Shown here: positions 8,781 through 18,432 of the stretch, in pieces
How the letters are laid out: the number at the start of each line of letters is the position of its first letter
Position numbering within the stretch: position 1 is the stretch's first letter
Source: Haliscomenobacter sp033763495
GTDB taxonomy: Bacteria > Bacteroidota > Bacteroidia > Chitinophagales > Saprospiraceae
NCBI RefSeq assembly: GCF_033763495.1
Contig: NZ_JANRKL010000019.1
Location: forward strand, 18,941-82,940
Length of the DNA: 64,000 nucleotides
Direction of reading: 5' to 3'
Translations under genes and position numbers: made by a program
The notes under the pieces: model-generated
What the model saw: only the letters and a program-made list of their open reading frames with translations
Database searches by the model: none
What the model was told of the DNA's origin: nothing

Positions 8781-10511
8781 TTAATGCGAGTCTCTCGTCA
8801 CAGAATCGCCTGATCCACCTTTGAGGAAATCCAGATCTGCTCCCAGGTGAGATTGAGTGACGTGTTGCTGGTACAAATACACGTAACCACGGGCAGCAAA
8901 ATCCGGTGATTTCCAGGCTGCTCGGCGTTTGGCCAGTTCTTCATCACTCACTTCCAGGTGCAGGCGGCGAGCCTCAACATCCAATTCAATGAAGTCGCCA
9001 TTTTGTACCAGTGCCAGATTTCCTCCGGCGGCCGATTCAGGCGAAACGTGTAGGACTACTGTGCCAAAACCAGTTCCACTCATCCGGCCATCGGAGATGC
9101 GCACCATGTCTTTTACCCCTTTTTCCAATAATTTGACCGGTAAAGCCATGTTGCCTACCTCCGGCATCCCAGGATATCCTTTGGGGCCAACGGATTTGAG
9201 CACCATGACGCAGCTTTCATCAATGTCCAGCGCTGGATCATCGATGCGGGCGTGGTAGTCTTCGATGTTTTCAAAAACCACTGCCCGGCCCCGGTGCTTG
9301 AGCAATTCGGGCGTAGCAGCCGAGGTTTTGATGACGGCGCCATTTTCGGCCAAATTCCCTTTGACGACCACTATCCCCGAAAGAGGGTTGATGGGTTCCT
9401 CCAGATCTCCAATTATAGCCTTGTTGTAGTTGTCAAATTCCCGGGCGTTATCAGTGATGGCGCGACCATTTACGGTAATGGCCGGATGCAATAGGTCTCC
9501 CATTTCCCGCATTAGGGCAGGCAAGCCACCAGCGTAATAGAAATCTTCCATGAAGTATTGGCCAGAAGGTTGCAGGTTGGCCAAAAGTGGAACTCCACGA
9601 GAATGGACGTCAAAATCATCCAGGGTAAGGTCAACCCCAATCCGCCCGGCCATGGCCAGCAAGTGGATCACAGCGTTGGTAGAACCCCCAATAGCGGCAT
9701 TCACCTTGATGGCATTTTCAAATGCTTCGCGGGTGAGGATATCGGAAAGGCGCAGGTTTTCCTTCACCATTTCCACAATGCGCATACCGGAGTAGTGGGC
9801 CAATACTTTACGGCGGGAATCTGAAGCGGGAATAGCGGCGTTGCCGGGTAAGGACAATCCAAGGGCTTCCACCATACAGGCCATGGTAGAAGCAGTGCCC
9901 ATAACGGCACAGTGTCCACGGCTACGCCCCATGCAGGCTTCGGCTTCGCGGAATTCCTCCGCACTCATTTGCCCCGTTTTGTAGGCTTCGTTGAAGCGCC
10001 AAACATCCGAGGTGCCAATGTCGCCGCCCTTGTATTTTCCGGTAAGCATAGGGCCACCAGATACCACCAAGGTTGGAATGTTGACGCTACAGGCTCCCAT
10101 CACTAGCGAAGGTGTGGTTTTATCGCAACCACACAGCAGCACTACGGCATCCATCGGATTGGCCCGAATCGATTCCTCTACGTCCATACTGGCCAGGTTG
10201 CGATACAACATGGCGGTGGGTTTGATGAGGGTTTCACCGAGGGACATTACGGGGAATTCCACAGGAAAACCACCCGCCTCATAAATGCCATGTTTAACCG
10301 ACTCGGCCAATTCGCGGAAATGCGCATTACAAGGAGTGAATTCCGACCAGGTATTACAAATGCCAATGACGGGTTTACCTTTAAATTCATGATCGGGAAT
10401 GCCCTGGTTTTTCATCCAGGCGCGGTAGATGAATCCATCTTTTCCTTTTTTCCCAAACCAGCCCTGGCTGCGCAGAGCGGATTGATGTTCTTCTGTGTTT
10501 TGTTTGTTCAT
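8781..10511 (-). CDS. IlvD/Edd-family dehydratase, probably a sugar-acid (aldonate) dehydratase
   Basis: A 576-residue member of the dihydroxyacid/6-phosphogluconate dehydratase family. Residues matching the [2Fe-2S] ligands of the pentonate-dehydratase subgroup are Cys61 (TPCN), Cys129 (CGCDKTTPS) and Cys201 (GRSRGHC). Lys131 corresponds to the carbamylated Mg-binding lysine, and the catalytic Ser lies in DGRMSGTGFG. The GHCxxMGTASTM form, rather than the CPGACGGMYTANTM of true IlvD, points to L-arabinonate/D-xylonate-type dehydratases that make 2-keto-3-deoxy acids. The function is therefore more likely pentose/uronic-acid catabolism than branched-chain amino-acid synthesis. The SDR downstream could act on the same route. 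The exact substrate is not determinable here. Confidence 0.87.
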   Translation of the reverse strand: MNKQNTEEHQSALRSQGWFGKKGKDGFIYRAWMKNQGIPDHEFKGKPVIGICNTWSEFTPCNAHFRELAESVKHGIYEAGGFPVEFPVMSLGETLIKPTAMLYRNLASMDVEESIRANPMDAVVLLCGCDKTTPSLVMGACSVNIPTLVVSGGPMLTGKYKGGDIGTSDVWRFNEAYKTGQMSAEEFREAEACMGRSRGHCAVMGTASTMACMVEALGLSLPGNAAIPASDSRRKVLAHYSGMRIVEMVKENLRLSDILTREAFENAIKVNAAIGGSTNAVIHLLAMAGRIGVDLTLDDFDVHSRGVPLLANLQPSGQYFMEDFYYAGGLPALMREMGDLLHPAITVNGRAITDNAREFDNYNKAIIGDLEEPINPLSGIVVVKGNLAENGAVIKTSAATPELLKHRGRAVVFENIEDYHARIDDPALDIDESCVMVLKSVGPKGYPGMPEVGNMALPVKLLEKGVKDMVRISDGRMSGTGFGTVVLHVSPESAAGGNLALVQNGDFIELDVEARRLHLEVSDEELAKRRAAWKSPDFAARGYVYLYQQHVTQSHLGADLDFLKGGSGDSVTRDSH

Positions 10512-10615
10512 GCTTTTCTTGCGCTAATGTTTGGCAATAAAGATAGCGGGCAAAGATGATCGGACGAAAAAATAGCCAAGAAAATTAGGAAAAACTTGAA
10601 TCCCATCGATAATAA

Positions 10616-10646
10616 TTGACTATCAGTGTCACAATCGGCATATTTG
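10616..10646 (+). promoter_or_regulatory. Candidate Bacteroidota-type promoter for the SPFH gene
   Basis: TTGAC at 10616-10620 is followed 20 bases after its TTG by CATATTTG at 10639-10646, seven of eight positions of the -7 consensus TAnnTTTG. The spacing is that expected for the Bacteroidota primary sigma factor. It would start RNA near 10653, leaving an ~80-base leader before the SPFH start codon. Confidence 0.35.
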
Positions 10647-10732
10647 TAGACGAGTGTTTGAGTAAAAAACCTAAACCATGTTAATCCCACATTTTTTTCA
10701 TAAATTCATGCCAACAAAAAACCTGAAGCAAT

Positions 10733-11710
10733 ATGGGTATCCTTTTTTATGCCTTAATCCTTTTCGCTTTGTTCCTGTTTTTCTCCGGTATTTTTACCGT
10801 AAAACAGCAAACGGCTTACATGATCGAACGTTTTGGCAAGTTTCACAGCGTTCGGACTGCGGGCCTGCAGTTCAAAGTTCCCTTCCTCGACAAAACCGCG
10901 GGCCGCATCAATTTGAAAATCCAGCAACTGGACGTTGTTGTGGAGACCAAGACCAAAGACAACGTTTTCGTCCGCTTGAAGGTTTCGGTACAATTCAAAG
11001 TGCTGGAAGACAGTATCTACGATGCTTTCTACAAACTTCAGAACCCTACCGAACAAATCACTGCCTATGTTTTTGATACCGTTCGGGCGGAAGTACCCAA
11101 AATGCGTCTGGACGATGTGTTTGAACGTAAAGACGATGTAGCTCTCGCCATTCGCCGCGAATTGGAAGAAGCCATGAATGATTACGGATATGGCATCGTG
11201 AAGGCTCTGGTAACGGATATTGATCCTGACCAAGCTGTCAAAAACGCCATGAACCACATCAACGCTGCCGAACGCCAAAAGCTGGCGGCAGAATACGAAG
11301 CCGAATCTGAACGTATCCGCATTGTAGCGCGTGCCAAAGCAGAAGCTGAATCCAAACGTCTGCAAGGTCAAGGTATCGCCGATCAGCGCCGGGAGATTGC
11401 CCGGGGTTTGGAGGAATCAGTGGATTTGCTCAACAAGGTGGGCATCAATTCTCAAGAGGCTTCCGCCTTGATTCTGGTTACCCAGCATTACGATACCCTC
11501 CAGCAAATTGGTCAACACAGCAATAGCAACCTGATTTTGTTGCCCAATGCGCCCACCGCAGCTGCTGACATGTTGACCCAAATGATCACTTCCTTTGTGA
11601 GCACCCAGGAATTGGCGGAAAAGATGAAGATCAAAAATCCGCCGCAGCAAAAGGTCAAAACATTGGATATACCTAAAGAAGAAATTTACCTGGAAAAAGA
11701 ACAGGGATAA
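10733..11710 (+). CDS. SPFH/Band-7 membrane protein (stomatin/prohibitin family)
   Basis: A 325-residue protein with one N-terminal membrane helix (3-21), an SPFH domain (about 24-190: VKQQTAYMIERFGKF … GLQFKVPFLD … TKDNVFVRLKVSVQFKV) and a long alanine/glutamate-rich coiled coil (about 185-245) before a Leu/Pro tail. Family members form large ring oligomers on membranes and are linked to quality control by membrane proteases and lipid microdomains. ATG at 10733 directly precedes the membrane helix. There is no NfeD-type partner next to it. It ends convergently with the phosphoesterase gene at a strong terminator. Confidence 0.9.
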   Translation: MGILFYALILFALFLFFSGIFTVKQQTAYMIERFGKFHSVRTAGLQFKVPFLDKTAGRINLKIQQLDVVVETKTKDNVFVRLKVSVQFKVLEDSIYDAFYKLQNPTEQITAYVFDTVRAEVPKMRLDDVFERKDDVALAIRRELEEAMNDYGYGIVKALVTDIDPDQAVKNAMNHINAAERQKLAAEYEAESERIRIVARAKAEAESKRLQGQGIADQRREIARGLEESVDLLNKVGINSQEASALILVTQHYDTLQQIGQHSNSNLILLPNAPTAAADMLTQMITSFVSTQELAEKMKIKNPPQQKVKTLDIPKEEIYLEKEQG

Positions 11711-11740
11711 AATTCAATTTTATTTTAACCCATTCCAAAA

Positions 11741-11778
11741 CAGAAGCCCCTGCTCAATATTCTGAGCAGGGGCTTCTG
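11741..11778. terminator. Strong bidirectional intrinsic terminator
   Basis: A perfect 16-bp stem (11741-11756 with 11763-11778, CAGAAGCCCCTGCTCA and its complement) with a 6-base loop. It is followed by TTTTTC on the plus strand and preceded by AAAAC, which reads GTTTT on the other strand. It sits in the 76-base gap between convergent genes and can end both transcripts. Confidence 0.92.
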
Positions 11779-11786
11779 TTTTTCTT

Positions 11787-14483
11787 TTAATCCTTATTCT
11801 TATAAAACCGTTTCCGCTGATCATTTGGGTTATCCATTGGCGTTTTGATTTTTTCTGACCATTGATAATTCTTTTCGTAAGCCTCCATCGCCTTTTTGGT
11901 GTCAAACACCCGCTGATCAGGCACTTCCAATTCATAAGGGGTGAAATCAGGCTCTGAAGTGAAAAAATCCTGCAGTAAGCTGGCGGTCACGTCGTACTGA
12001 TTCACGTAAGGCACCTGCAAAATGTTGTAAATTGTTTTGAGGATAGAACCAAAGTTGGCATGAGTATTTGAAAGGTAATTGCGCTTGACGTAAGGCCCTG
12101 CCATCATCAGAACAGATCGGTGGGCATCGAGGTGATCGACACCACCCTGTGGGTCATCCTCGGTAACGATGACCAACATGTTTTTCCAATACGGGGTTTT
12201 GGACAAAAACTGCAGGATTCGGCCCAGTGCCAAGTCGTTATCAGCCATATATGAATGGTCAAAAGGGAATCCAGCCTCAGGTCTTACTCCGGCACTGTGA
12301 TCATTGGGGAGCTGTAGGGCAATCAACCCAGGCATGGTTTCTTTGCCTTGGAGCCAACGGTCGGTAAACTCCCGCTCGAATTGATCTACCCGCAACTGAT
12401 CTGGAATGTCCATATCAAAGCCAGCGTAGAAGCGGGAAGTTTTGTCGTATACGGCCTTTTGAAGCGGGAAAATGATGGGTTGTTTTGCTCCAAAAGCAAG
12501 GTGGTCCCATTCTTCCCAAACGGCGGCGTACTCATTGCCTTCGCCGAAACTGAAAAAAGGCACCTTGTTGCGTTCGAGCGCTTCCCACAGCCCCCCAATT
12601 TCATTGTAATCTTCGGGGTCGATGGCACCAGTCGCCTTTGGAAAGCGGCGGCCTGGGGCGCTTGAAAAAATCTTTTGAGTACCTGCGGCACTAGAATTGG
12701 CCTCTACCCACTCGTTGGGAATTACCCCCATCATCCAGTGGTGGCCGTGGATGGAGGCGTCGGAGTCGCAGTAAAAATTGTCGGACATGGCCCACTGCCG
12801 GGCAATTTTATGGTGGTTCGGCATGATGTTGGCCCCATGAATGGTATCTTTTGGGGTTCGAACGCTAACATTTAGGCCATATTTAACCAAACTTGGGTCT
12901 CCCTTTGCACCAGGAAAGGCGCCAAATATTTCATCAAAAGTCCGGTTTTCTTTGGTGATGTACACAATGTGCTTGATCGGGCTTTGGCCAGCCTGAGGCG
13001 TGGCAGGAAGTGGACTGTTGTCAACTGGGATAGCAACTTTGGTGTACGTATTCGCCTGAACCTGGGCAGTGTACTTTTTTAAGGTAGCGGGATCAGGAAC
13101 GGCCACGTGCTGGAAAGTTGCTTGCTGGATATCACCGATGTAGGTACCCCGTGCAGGTTTGATGAAGTTTTTGCCCCCATTTTGGCCTGCTCCCAAGCCG
13201 CGAATCGAGGTGATGTACAAGTCTTTTTCATCAGGGGACAACAATACCCGCGACGGCCCCCAACCACTGGGAATCAAACCAATGGTCTTTTTGCTTTTGA
13301 GGTCAATGACTGCTATGGCGTTGAAACCCAATAAGGCCACATACAAGCGGGTTTCGGCCTGGTTTACGCACAAGCCAAAAGGCATTAGGCCGCGGTATTG
13401 ATCCAGTTTTTTGTCCACTTTGATCGGGAACTCAGTCAGGACTTTTAAGGATTTTAAATCAATCACACTGATCAGATCATTGGTTGCATTGCTGACATAG
13501 GCAAAATTTTTACCCATGGCGACCGAGTTGGGGCTTGATCCACCCACCACTTCAGCATCTTCCAGAAAATGACCAATTTGACGCCCTGTCTTAAAAATGC
13601 TGGAGATGCGGTTGCTATTCAGATCAATGGCAAAAACACTCATCGCTTCAGGAGCGAGTGGGCTGCCCAATCCAGGAATGATACGGCCATCCTCAAGGGT
13701 GTCGCCCACTACCGAAGCAAGGGTGTAAGTACCATATGGTGGGAAATCCAGCATCATGGTATCCCGGTTTTTGGGGGTGACTCCTGGAACAGCGGGATAA
13801 GCATAAAGCCCCACGTTGGCTACCAAGGCCATTTCTCCGTCCCGACTGAGCGCCAAACCAAAGGGTTGACGGCCCACCGGGATAGATGCCACAATCTTAT
13901 TGGTGTTGAGGTCGATGCGCACCAGGCGGAAGTTCCCCCGATCCAAGACCAATAGTTCAGGTTTTTTGGGGTGAAGGGTTAGGTCAGAGGTGAAACTATC
14001 TTCGTATTGGACGCCATTGAAGCTGCCATTCAGGTCAATGCTACCTATTTTTTTCCGCTGAACCACATCAAAAATAACTACTCTGCCTTTGTCTCCTTCA
14101 CTGAGGTAGGCCAGGTTTCCATCGTGTGAAAAAACTGCCCCAAGAAAAGAGCCCCCGTCCAGCGCTCCGGTTATGGTCCGATCATAGGATGGAATTCGCA
14201 GTGCATCATGGAGGTTTTGGGTGTTGATCAAAGTAATTACTCCACTGTGTAAAGTCAGTACTTGTTTGCCATTTGGCGAAACCGCCATGCCAAAGGGATC
14301 GTGGGTAATGCGCAATACTTCTCCCACTGGCGTGACCCGGCGACCCGAAGGAAGTGTGGCCTGGGCCCGTAGGGTATCAATCTGGCAATATTCATTTTTG
14401 CCAGGAACCTGGAGGGTGAACGATTTTTGAGCAAAGGTGGAAAACACGTTGCCGAGTAGAACGAGGAGGAGCAATTTGCGCAT
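11787..14483 (-). CDS. Secreted YncE-like beta-propeller / phosphoesterase fusion
   Basis: An 898-residue exported protein: signal peptide (about 1-18), an N-terminal YVTN/YncE-type beta-propeller (about 30-450, repeated 'PNGKQVLTL', 'SRDGEMALVANV' blades), and a C-terminal phosphoesterase domain of the acid phosphatase/phospholipase C superfamily (about 505-870). The latter shows ITKENRTFDEIFG at its start, the DNFYCDSDASIHGHHW segment and the VIVTEDDPQGGVDHLDAHR metal-binding segment. Propeller-phosphoesterase fusions are common in Bacteroidota and are annotated as bifunctional YncE/alkaline-phosphatase-like proteins. Phosphate release from extracytoplasmic esters is the likely role, but the substrate is unknown. 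The gene is monocistronic. Confidence 0.88.
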   Translation of the reverse strand: MRKLLLLVLLGNVFSTFAQKSFTLQVPGKNEYCQIDTLRAQATLPSGRRVTPVGEVLRITHDPFGMAVSPNGKQVLTLHSGVITLINTQNLHDALRIPSYDRTITGALDGGSFLGAVFSHDGNLAYLSEGDKGRVVIFDVVQRKKIGSIDLNGSFNGVQYEDSFTSDLTLHPKKPELLVLDRGNFRLVRIDLNTNKIVASIPVGRQPFGLALSRDGEMALVANVGLYAYPAVPGVTPKNRDTMMLDFPPYGTYTLASVVGDTLEDGRIIPGLGSPLAPEAMSVFAIDLNSNRISSIFKTGRQIGHFLEDAEVVGGSSPNSVAMGKNFAYVSNATNDLISVIDLKSLKVLTEFPIKVDKKLDQYRGLMPFGLCVNQAETRLYVALLGFNAIAVIDLKSKKTIGLIPSGWGPSRVLLSPDEKDLYITSIRGLGAGQNGGKNFIKPARGTYIGDIQQATFQHVAVPDPATLKKYTAQVQANTYTKVAIPVDNSPLPATPQAGQSPIKHIVYITKENRTFDEIFGAFPGAKGDPSLVKYGLNVSVRTPKDTIHGANIMPNHHKIARQWAMSDNFYCDSDASIHGHHWMMGVIPNEWVEANSSAAGTQKIFSSAPGRRFPKATGAIDPEDYNEIGGLWEALERNKVPFFSFGEGNEYAAVWEEWDHLAFGAKQPIIFPLQKAVYDKTSRFYAGFDMDIPDQLRVDQFEREFTDRWLQGKETMPGLIALQLPNDHSAGVRPEAGFPFDHSYMADNDLALGRILQFLSKTPYWKNMLVIVTEDDPQGGVDHLDAHRSVLMMAGPYVKRNYLSNTHANFGSILKTIYNILQVPYVNQYDVTASLLQDFFTSEPDFTPYELEVPDQRVFDTKKAMEAYEKNYQWSEKIKTPMDNPNDQRKRFYKNKD

Positions 14484-14672
14484 ACATTTTATTTTGGTGC
14501 AAATTTCTTGAAAATCAGGTAAACGGAGGTTTAAGTTTCAGTGAACTAATTGAATCAAAATAAAAATCTCGTATTGGTGAAGTTTAATTATTTTCATCTT
14601 TTATACGGCTTCATGCGGGTTTTGAAACGATAAAAAACCCATTCAGCGTTCAACTCAAAAGGAATCATACAC

Positions 14673-16127
14673 ATGAAAAACATGCAAATATTGCTGTTGC
14701 CCCTCTGTATCCTGGCAGCAATATCAAGTTCGGGCCAGGAAGCCATTGGCTTGCGCCTGCAACAATTCAGTGGCATCAACAGCACTTTGCTCAATCCAGC
14801 ACTTGGTGGCCTGTACCACAAAAAATGGGACTTGAATCTGGTCGAAACGGTCAATTCCGTGAGCAACAACTACGCCTTTTTGGAAAACTCCAAAGCTGGT
14901 GAATTCAATCGATACCGCAGCATCCAGAACATTTACAGCCGCCCGGATATTCCCGCTGATCGAACTCCCGGACCCAATAGCTTGGTTTTGGACTATTATA
15001 CCCGCAATGGCCCTTATTATGGTGATGTAACGGTAAACGTATTGGGGCCATCGTTTTTGATTCGGCTGGGACAGCATGGCATTGGGCTCACCACCCGGGG
15101 CCGTATGGAAATGGAAAGCATTTTTCCCACCGATCTGGGGTATTACACCTACATCAACAATCGGGGCAAGGTCAATATGACGCCCTCTCACCTCAATGGG
15201 ATGGCCTGGCGCGAATGGGGGCTGCATTACGATTACAGCATTGGTTCCGCGGATGACCGTCGACTCGTCCTGGGGTTTAACCTGCGGTATCTGCAAGGTT
15301 ACGAAGGACTAAGCATCTACAATGAGCAATTCAGTTACCAGCAAATCCGTACAGATAGTTTTGAAGTGAGCCCGGGTGCAGCTACCTTGGCCTTCACCAA
15401 CAGCAACCTGGGGGTAAATGAGAATACACCCTATGCTGCCAAAATTCAAGGTACGGGTTGGGGCCTGGACTTGGGTTTGCTGTATGAATACGTGGGGGAA
15501 AGGTGGAACTGCAATGCTGGGATAGCACTCAATGACCTTGGGGGCATCCGTTTTCGCAATAGTGCCCAGTTGTACCAGTTTCGCAACACTACTACCCTCA
15601 TTTTTGATACGGACCCTTATACCAGTTGGACCGGCCCTGCCGACTTGCCCAACAAGGCTGCTCAATTGAGTGGATTGCTCAGCGGTGATCCAAACGCAGC
15701 CTTGATTGATTCCTCCTTTATGGTTGGATTGCCGACGAACCTGGTTTTGCAGGCTGGTTTTTACAAATCGGAAGGGCTGCGCTTTTTTGCCGTGTATCAG
15801 CAACCCTTGGCTTTTCGCGACAACCAATTGCACAAAGCCAGCACCCTCTCGGTGGTGAGCGGCTGGGAAAACAATTGGGTAGGGGCGTATCTGCCAATCA
15901 GTTTGTACCGCTGGCAAAGGTTGCGCTTGGGCGCCGCAGTTCGCCTGGCTTTTTTAACCATTGGCACGGACAACCTCATTCCCTGGATGAGTCGGGGCAA
16001 TCTCTCCGAAGCGGGGTTTTATGCTGCGCTGAAAATCAGCCCCTGGCCGAAAAACTGGTTCAATGGAGATAAGGCGAAGGGCGGGAAACAAAAAAGTGGA
16101 CGCGGGATGGATTGTTATGATTTTTAA
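14673..16127 (+). CDS. DUF5723-like outer-membrane beta-barrel protein
   Basis: A 484-residue protein with a signal peptide ending at SSGQ and an early 'GLRLQQFSGINSTLLNPAL' segment. The latter is typical of Bacteroidota barrels that begin with a conserved NP(A/S) motif (DUF5723 and PorP/SprF relatives). The remainder alternates short aromatic beta-strands with loops. The C-terminus ends in a Gly/Lys-rich tail with …CYDF rather than a T9SS domain. The function is unknown; barrels of this group are often highly expressed surface proteins. A clear terminator follows, so it is probably transcribed apart from the histidine kinase 90 bases downstream. I identify the family from pattern only. Confidence 0.7.
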   Translation: MKNMQILLLPLCILAAISSSGQEAIGLRLQQFSGINSTLLNPALGGLYHKKWDLNLVETVNSVSNNYAFLENSKAGEFNRYRSIQNIYSRPDIPADRTPGPNSLVLDYYTRNGPYYGDVTVNVLGPSFLIRLGQHGIGLTTRGRMEMESIFPTDLGYYTYINNRGKVNMTPSHLNGMAWREWGLHYDYSIGSADDRRLVLGFNLRYLQGYEGLSIYNEQFSYQQIRTDSFEVSPGAATLAFTNSNLGVNENTPYAAKIQGTGWGLDLGLLYEYVGERWNCNAGIALNDLGGIRFRNSAQLYQFRNTTTLIFDTDPYTSWTGPADLPNKAAQLSGLLSGDPNAALIDSSFMVGLPTNLVLQAGFYKSEGLRFFAVYQQPLAFRDNQLHKASTLSVVSGWENNWVGAYLPISLYRWQRLRLGAAVRLAFLTIGTDNLIPWMSRGNLSEAGFYAALKISPWPKNWFNGDKAKGGKQKSGRGMDCYDF

Positions 16128-16159
16128 ACTGCAAAGTGATTTTATCCCAAAAAGTGCTT

Positions 16160-16205
16160 GATTCAGCCCATTTCTCGGATGCAATGGGCTGAATCTCTAT
16201 TTTTA
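16160..16205 (+). terminator. Intrinsic terminator after the barrel gene
   Basis: A perfect 13-bp stem, 16160-16172 (GATTCAGCCCATT) with 16183-16195, ten-base loop, followed by TCTATTTTTAC. It lies inside the longest possible open frame of the next gene, which is one reason to choose the downstream ATG (16218) as that gene's start. Confidence 0.85.
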
Positions 16206-16217
16206 CAAAAAAAAGAA

Positions 16218-17720
16218 ATGGGGACTGCGACCATACGCAATTGGGGGTACGGGTTTTTACTGAGCATTATTCTGGCAGCAGGGATGATGGTCAGTAGCTA
16301 TGTCGATTATGATGAAGCCCAAAGGCAATGTTATGATTGTTTTGGAGGAGATTACGACTTTATCAAAAATGATGTATTGCCTACGGTCTTTTTTTGGTTG
16401 GGCGGGATTTTGGCCAGTTTGATTTTTCATCGCTGGGTTACTCCGGCTATCATTGGGCGAAGATTTGGAGTTGGGGCTACTTTGGCTAGCTTTTTTGGGT
16501 TGTTGCTGGTAGTGGCCGCTGCTACTGCTTATGGTTATCTCAATATCGATTTGTATCGGGATGACTACCAGGAAGGTCCGCGGGCTTTTGCTTATTTTGG
16601 ACCATTAAATGGGGTGCGTGATAGTGTGAAATTGCTTCTAATTATCATTGGTTATGAAGTTTTTATTGAGACGTATATTTTTTTAAGTGAAAGTGCGAGA
16701 AATAATCGAAGCGTTTTATTAAAAGCCTTGTCGGAGTTTTTATTTGGTTTTTTCATCTTAGCGGTGTTGTGGTACATTGTCAAAATTGCCAAAGATGTGA
16801 TTTATGGACATGAAGACTGTCGTTATTGTGGTGAATGGGTACTCATTTGGTACTGGATTATTCCCGGGCTGATTTTGCATTTGCACTGGTATTATCGCTG
16901 TATTGCTATTCTTAAAAGGGGATTTGAAGTTGAAAATAGGGGAAACCTTTTTGAGTTACTCATCGTACCAGCGGTTGTTTTGATTTATTTGGTGTTTGAA
17001 ATACAACATGCTTCCCCGGAAGTATGGGTGCTGAATTATGTGGCCATACTAACGCTAGGCATCGGGTCGGCTTATTTGCGGTCTATTTTGATTGCTGAAA
17101 AGCGCAGCTTCCTCACCGAAGTTTCCCAAACTTCTGCCGAACTCGGTGCCCTCCGCGCCCAAATCAACCCTCACTTTTTATTCAACGCCCTCAATACCCT
17201 CTACGCCATTGCGATGAAGGAAAACAGTGAAAAAACTGCGGACGGCATTCAAAAACTGGGCGACATGATGCGCTTTATGTTGCAGGAAAACCACCAAAAC
17301 CGCATCCCTCTGGCCAAGGAAATCGAATACCTGCACAACCTGATCGAAATTCAACAATTGCGCCTGGACGACAACCAACAGATTGACCTCAAGATCAATT
17401 TACAAAATCCCGATCGGGAGGTTTTTATCGCCCCCATGTTGCTCAATCCATTGGTGGAAAACGCTTTCAAACATGGCATCAGTTTCCGCAACCCTTCCTG
17501 GATCTACATCACCCTAACCCATGATCCCGAACATATCTTTTTCAAAGTCCACAACAGTTACCACCCTAAAAGTGAACTGGACCCCGAAAAAGACAGTCAC
17601 GGTATTGGGCTGGACAATGTGCGCAAACGCCTGGACCTCTTGTACCCGGATAAACACGAATTCAGCATCCAGGTTTCCGAGCATGATTATTTTGTATCTT
17701 TAATCCTCACCATTGTGTAG
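16218..17720 (+). CDS. LytS-type sensor histidine kinase
   Basis: A 500-residue kinase starting at ATG 16218. An upstream TTG at 16158 is in frame but lies within the terminator of the preceding gene. The N-terminal half contains about six to eight hydrophobic segments forming a membrane sensor. A short linker leads to a HisK domain with QINPHFLFNAL, phospho-acceptor His at about residue 319, followed by an HATPase_c domain with the N-box PLVENAFKHG and G-box HGIGLDNVRKRL. This is the LytS/YehU class that pairs with LytTR response regulators, and such a regulator follows after five bases. The ligand is unknown. Two Cys-rich patches (CYDCF, CRYCGEW) sit in predicted loops and may bind metal or sense redox (inference). 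Confidence 0.92.
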   Translation: MGTATIRNWGYGFLLSIILAAGMMVSSYVDYDEAQRQCYDCFGGDYDFIKNDVLPTVFFWLGGILASLIFHRWVTPAIIGRRFGVGATLASFFGLLLVVAAATAYGYLNIDLYRDDYQEGPRAFAYFGPLNGVRDSVKLLLIIIGYEVFIETYIFLSESARNNRSVLLKALSEFLFGFFILAVLWYIVKIAKDVIYGHEDCRYCGEWVLIWYWIIPGLILHLHWYYRCIAILKRGFEVENRGNLFELLIVPAVVLIYLVFEIQHASPEVWVLNYVAILTLGIGSAYLRSILIAEKRSFLTEVSQTSAELGALRAQINPHFLFNALNTLYAIAMKENSEKTADGIQKLGDMMRFMLQENHQNRIPLAKEIEYLHNLIEIQQLRLDDNQQIDLKINLQNPDREVFIAPMLLNPLVENAFKHGISFRNPSWIYITLTHDPEHIFFKVHNSYHPKSELDPEKDSHGIGLDNVRKRLDLLYPDKHEFSIQVSEHDYFVSLILTIV

Positions 17721-17725
17721 CTGCC

Positions 17726-18415
17726 ATGAAGTTAAGTGCCATTGCCATCGACGACGAACCCAAAGCCCTGGAGGTTGTACAAATGCACGCGGCCAAGGTG
17801 CCCTTTTTGGACCTGCGCGCCAGCTTTGTTGATGCTTTTGAGGCCTTGCCCTTTCTACAGCAAAACAAGGTTGACCTGCTGTTTTTGGACATCAAAATGC
17901 CGGATATTTCCGGGATAGAATTTGCCCAAATCTTGAAAAATGGCCCCTTGGTGGTGTTCACTACGGCTTATAGCGAGTATGCAGTACAGGGTTTTGATTT
18001 GGACGCAGTGGATTATTTGCTCAAACCTTTTTCCTTGGCGCGTTTCACCAAGGCTTGTAACAAAGCTTTGGAAATGAAAAATGTACGTGGGGAAGAAGCG
18101 CCAGACTTCATTTTTCTCAAAACTGGTTACGAAGAGGAAAAGGTTTACCTCAAGGACATCCTCTACATCGAAGCCGCAGGAAATTACATGACTTATGTGT
18201 TGAAGGACCGTAAGTTGATGTGTAGGCAAAATGTACCGGAGGCGCTGCTAGCCTTGCCGGAGCAGGATTTTGTGCGGGTGCACCGCTCTTTTATTGTAGG
18301 CGTAAAACACGTAGGCAAAATTGCCCGACAGCAGGTCTGGGTGAACGGGGTGGAAATTCCGGTGGGAGCTTCATATGAGGATGGGGTGGCGCGGATTAGG
18401 GAGGTTTTGAGTTAG
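17726..18415 (+). CDS. LytTR-family response regulator
   Basis: A 229-residue regulator. The REC domain (1-120) has the acidic pair Asp9-Asp10, phospho-acceptor Asp55 (LLFLDIKMPD), the conserved Thr/Ala in FTTAYSEYA and Lys in YLLKPF. The LytTR DNA-binding domain (about 130-229) shows the typical ILYIEAAGNYM and FVRVHRSFIV segments. The start codon is five bases after the kinase stop, so the pair is co-translated. LytTR regulators bind short direct repeats. The regulon cannot be read from the window. Confidence 0.94.
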   Translation: MKLSAIAIDDEPKALEVVQMHAAKVPFLDLRASFVDAFEALPFLQQNKVDLLFLDIKMPDISGIEFAQILKNGPLVVFTTAYSEYAVQGFDLDAVDYLLKPFSLARFTKACNKALEMKNVRGEEAPDFIFLKTGYEEEKVYLKDILYIEAAGNYMTYVLKDRKLMCRQNVPEALLALPEQDFVRVHRSFIVGVKHVGKIARQQVWVNGVEIPVGASYEDGVARIREVLS

Positions 18416-18432
18416 GCTTATTTTTTACCTAA

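Noticed and set aside
8781..10511. Annotation of the dehydratase as biosynthetic ilvD
   Set aside because: The Cys201 region reads GRSRGHCAVMGTAS rather than the CPGACGGMYTANT of IlvD, and no branched-chain amino-acid gene is nearby.
16158..16217. Extended N-terminus of the LytS kinase from TTG 16158
   Set aside because: Those bases form the terminator hairpin of the upstream gene; ATG 16218 gives a normal membrane-sensor start.
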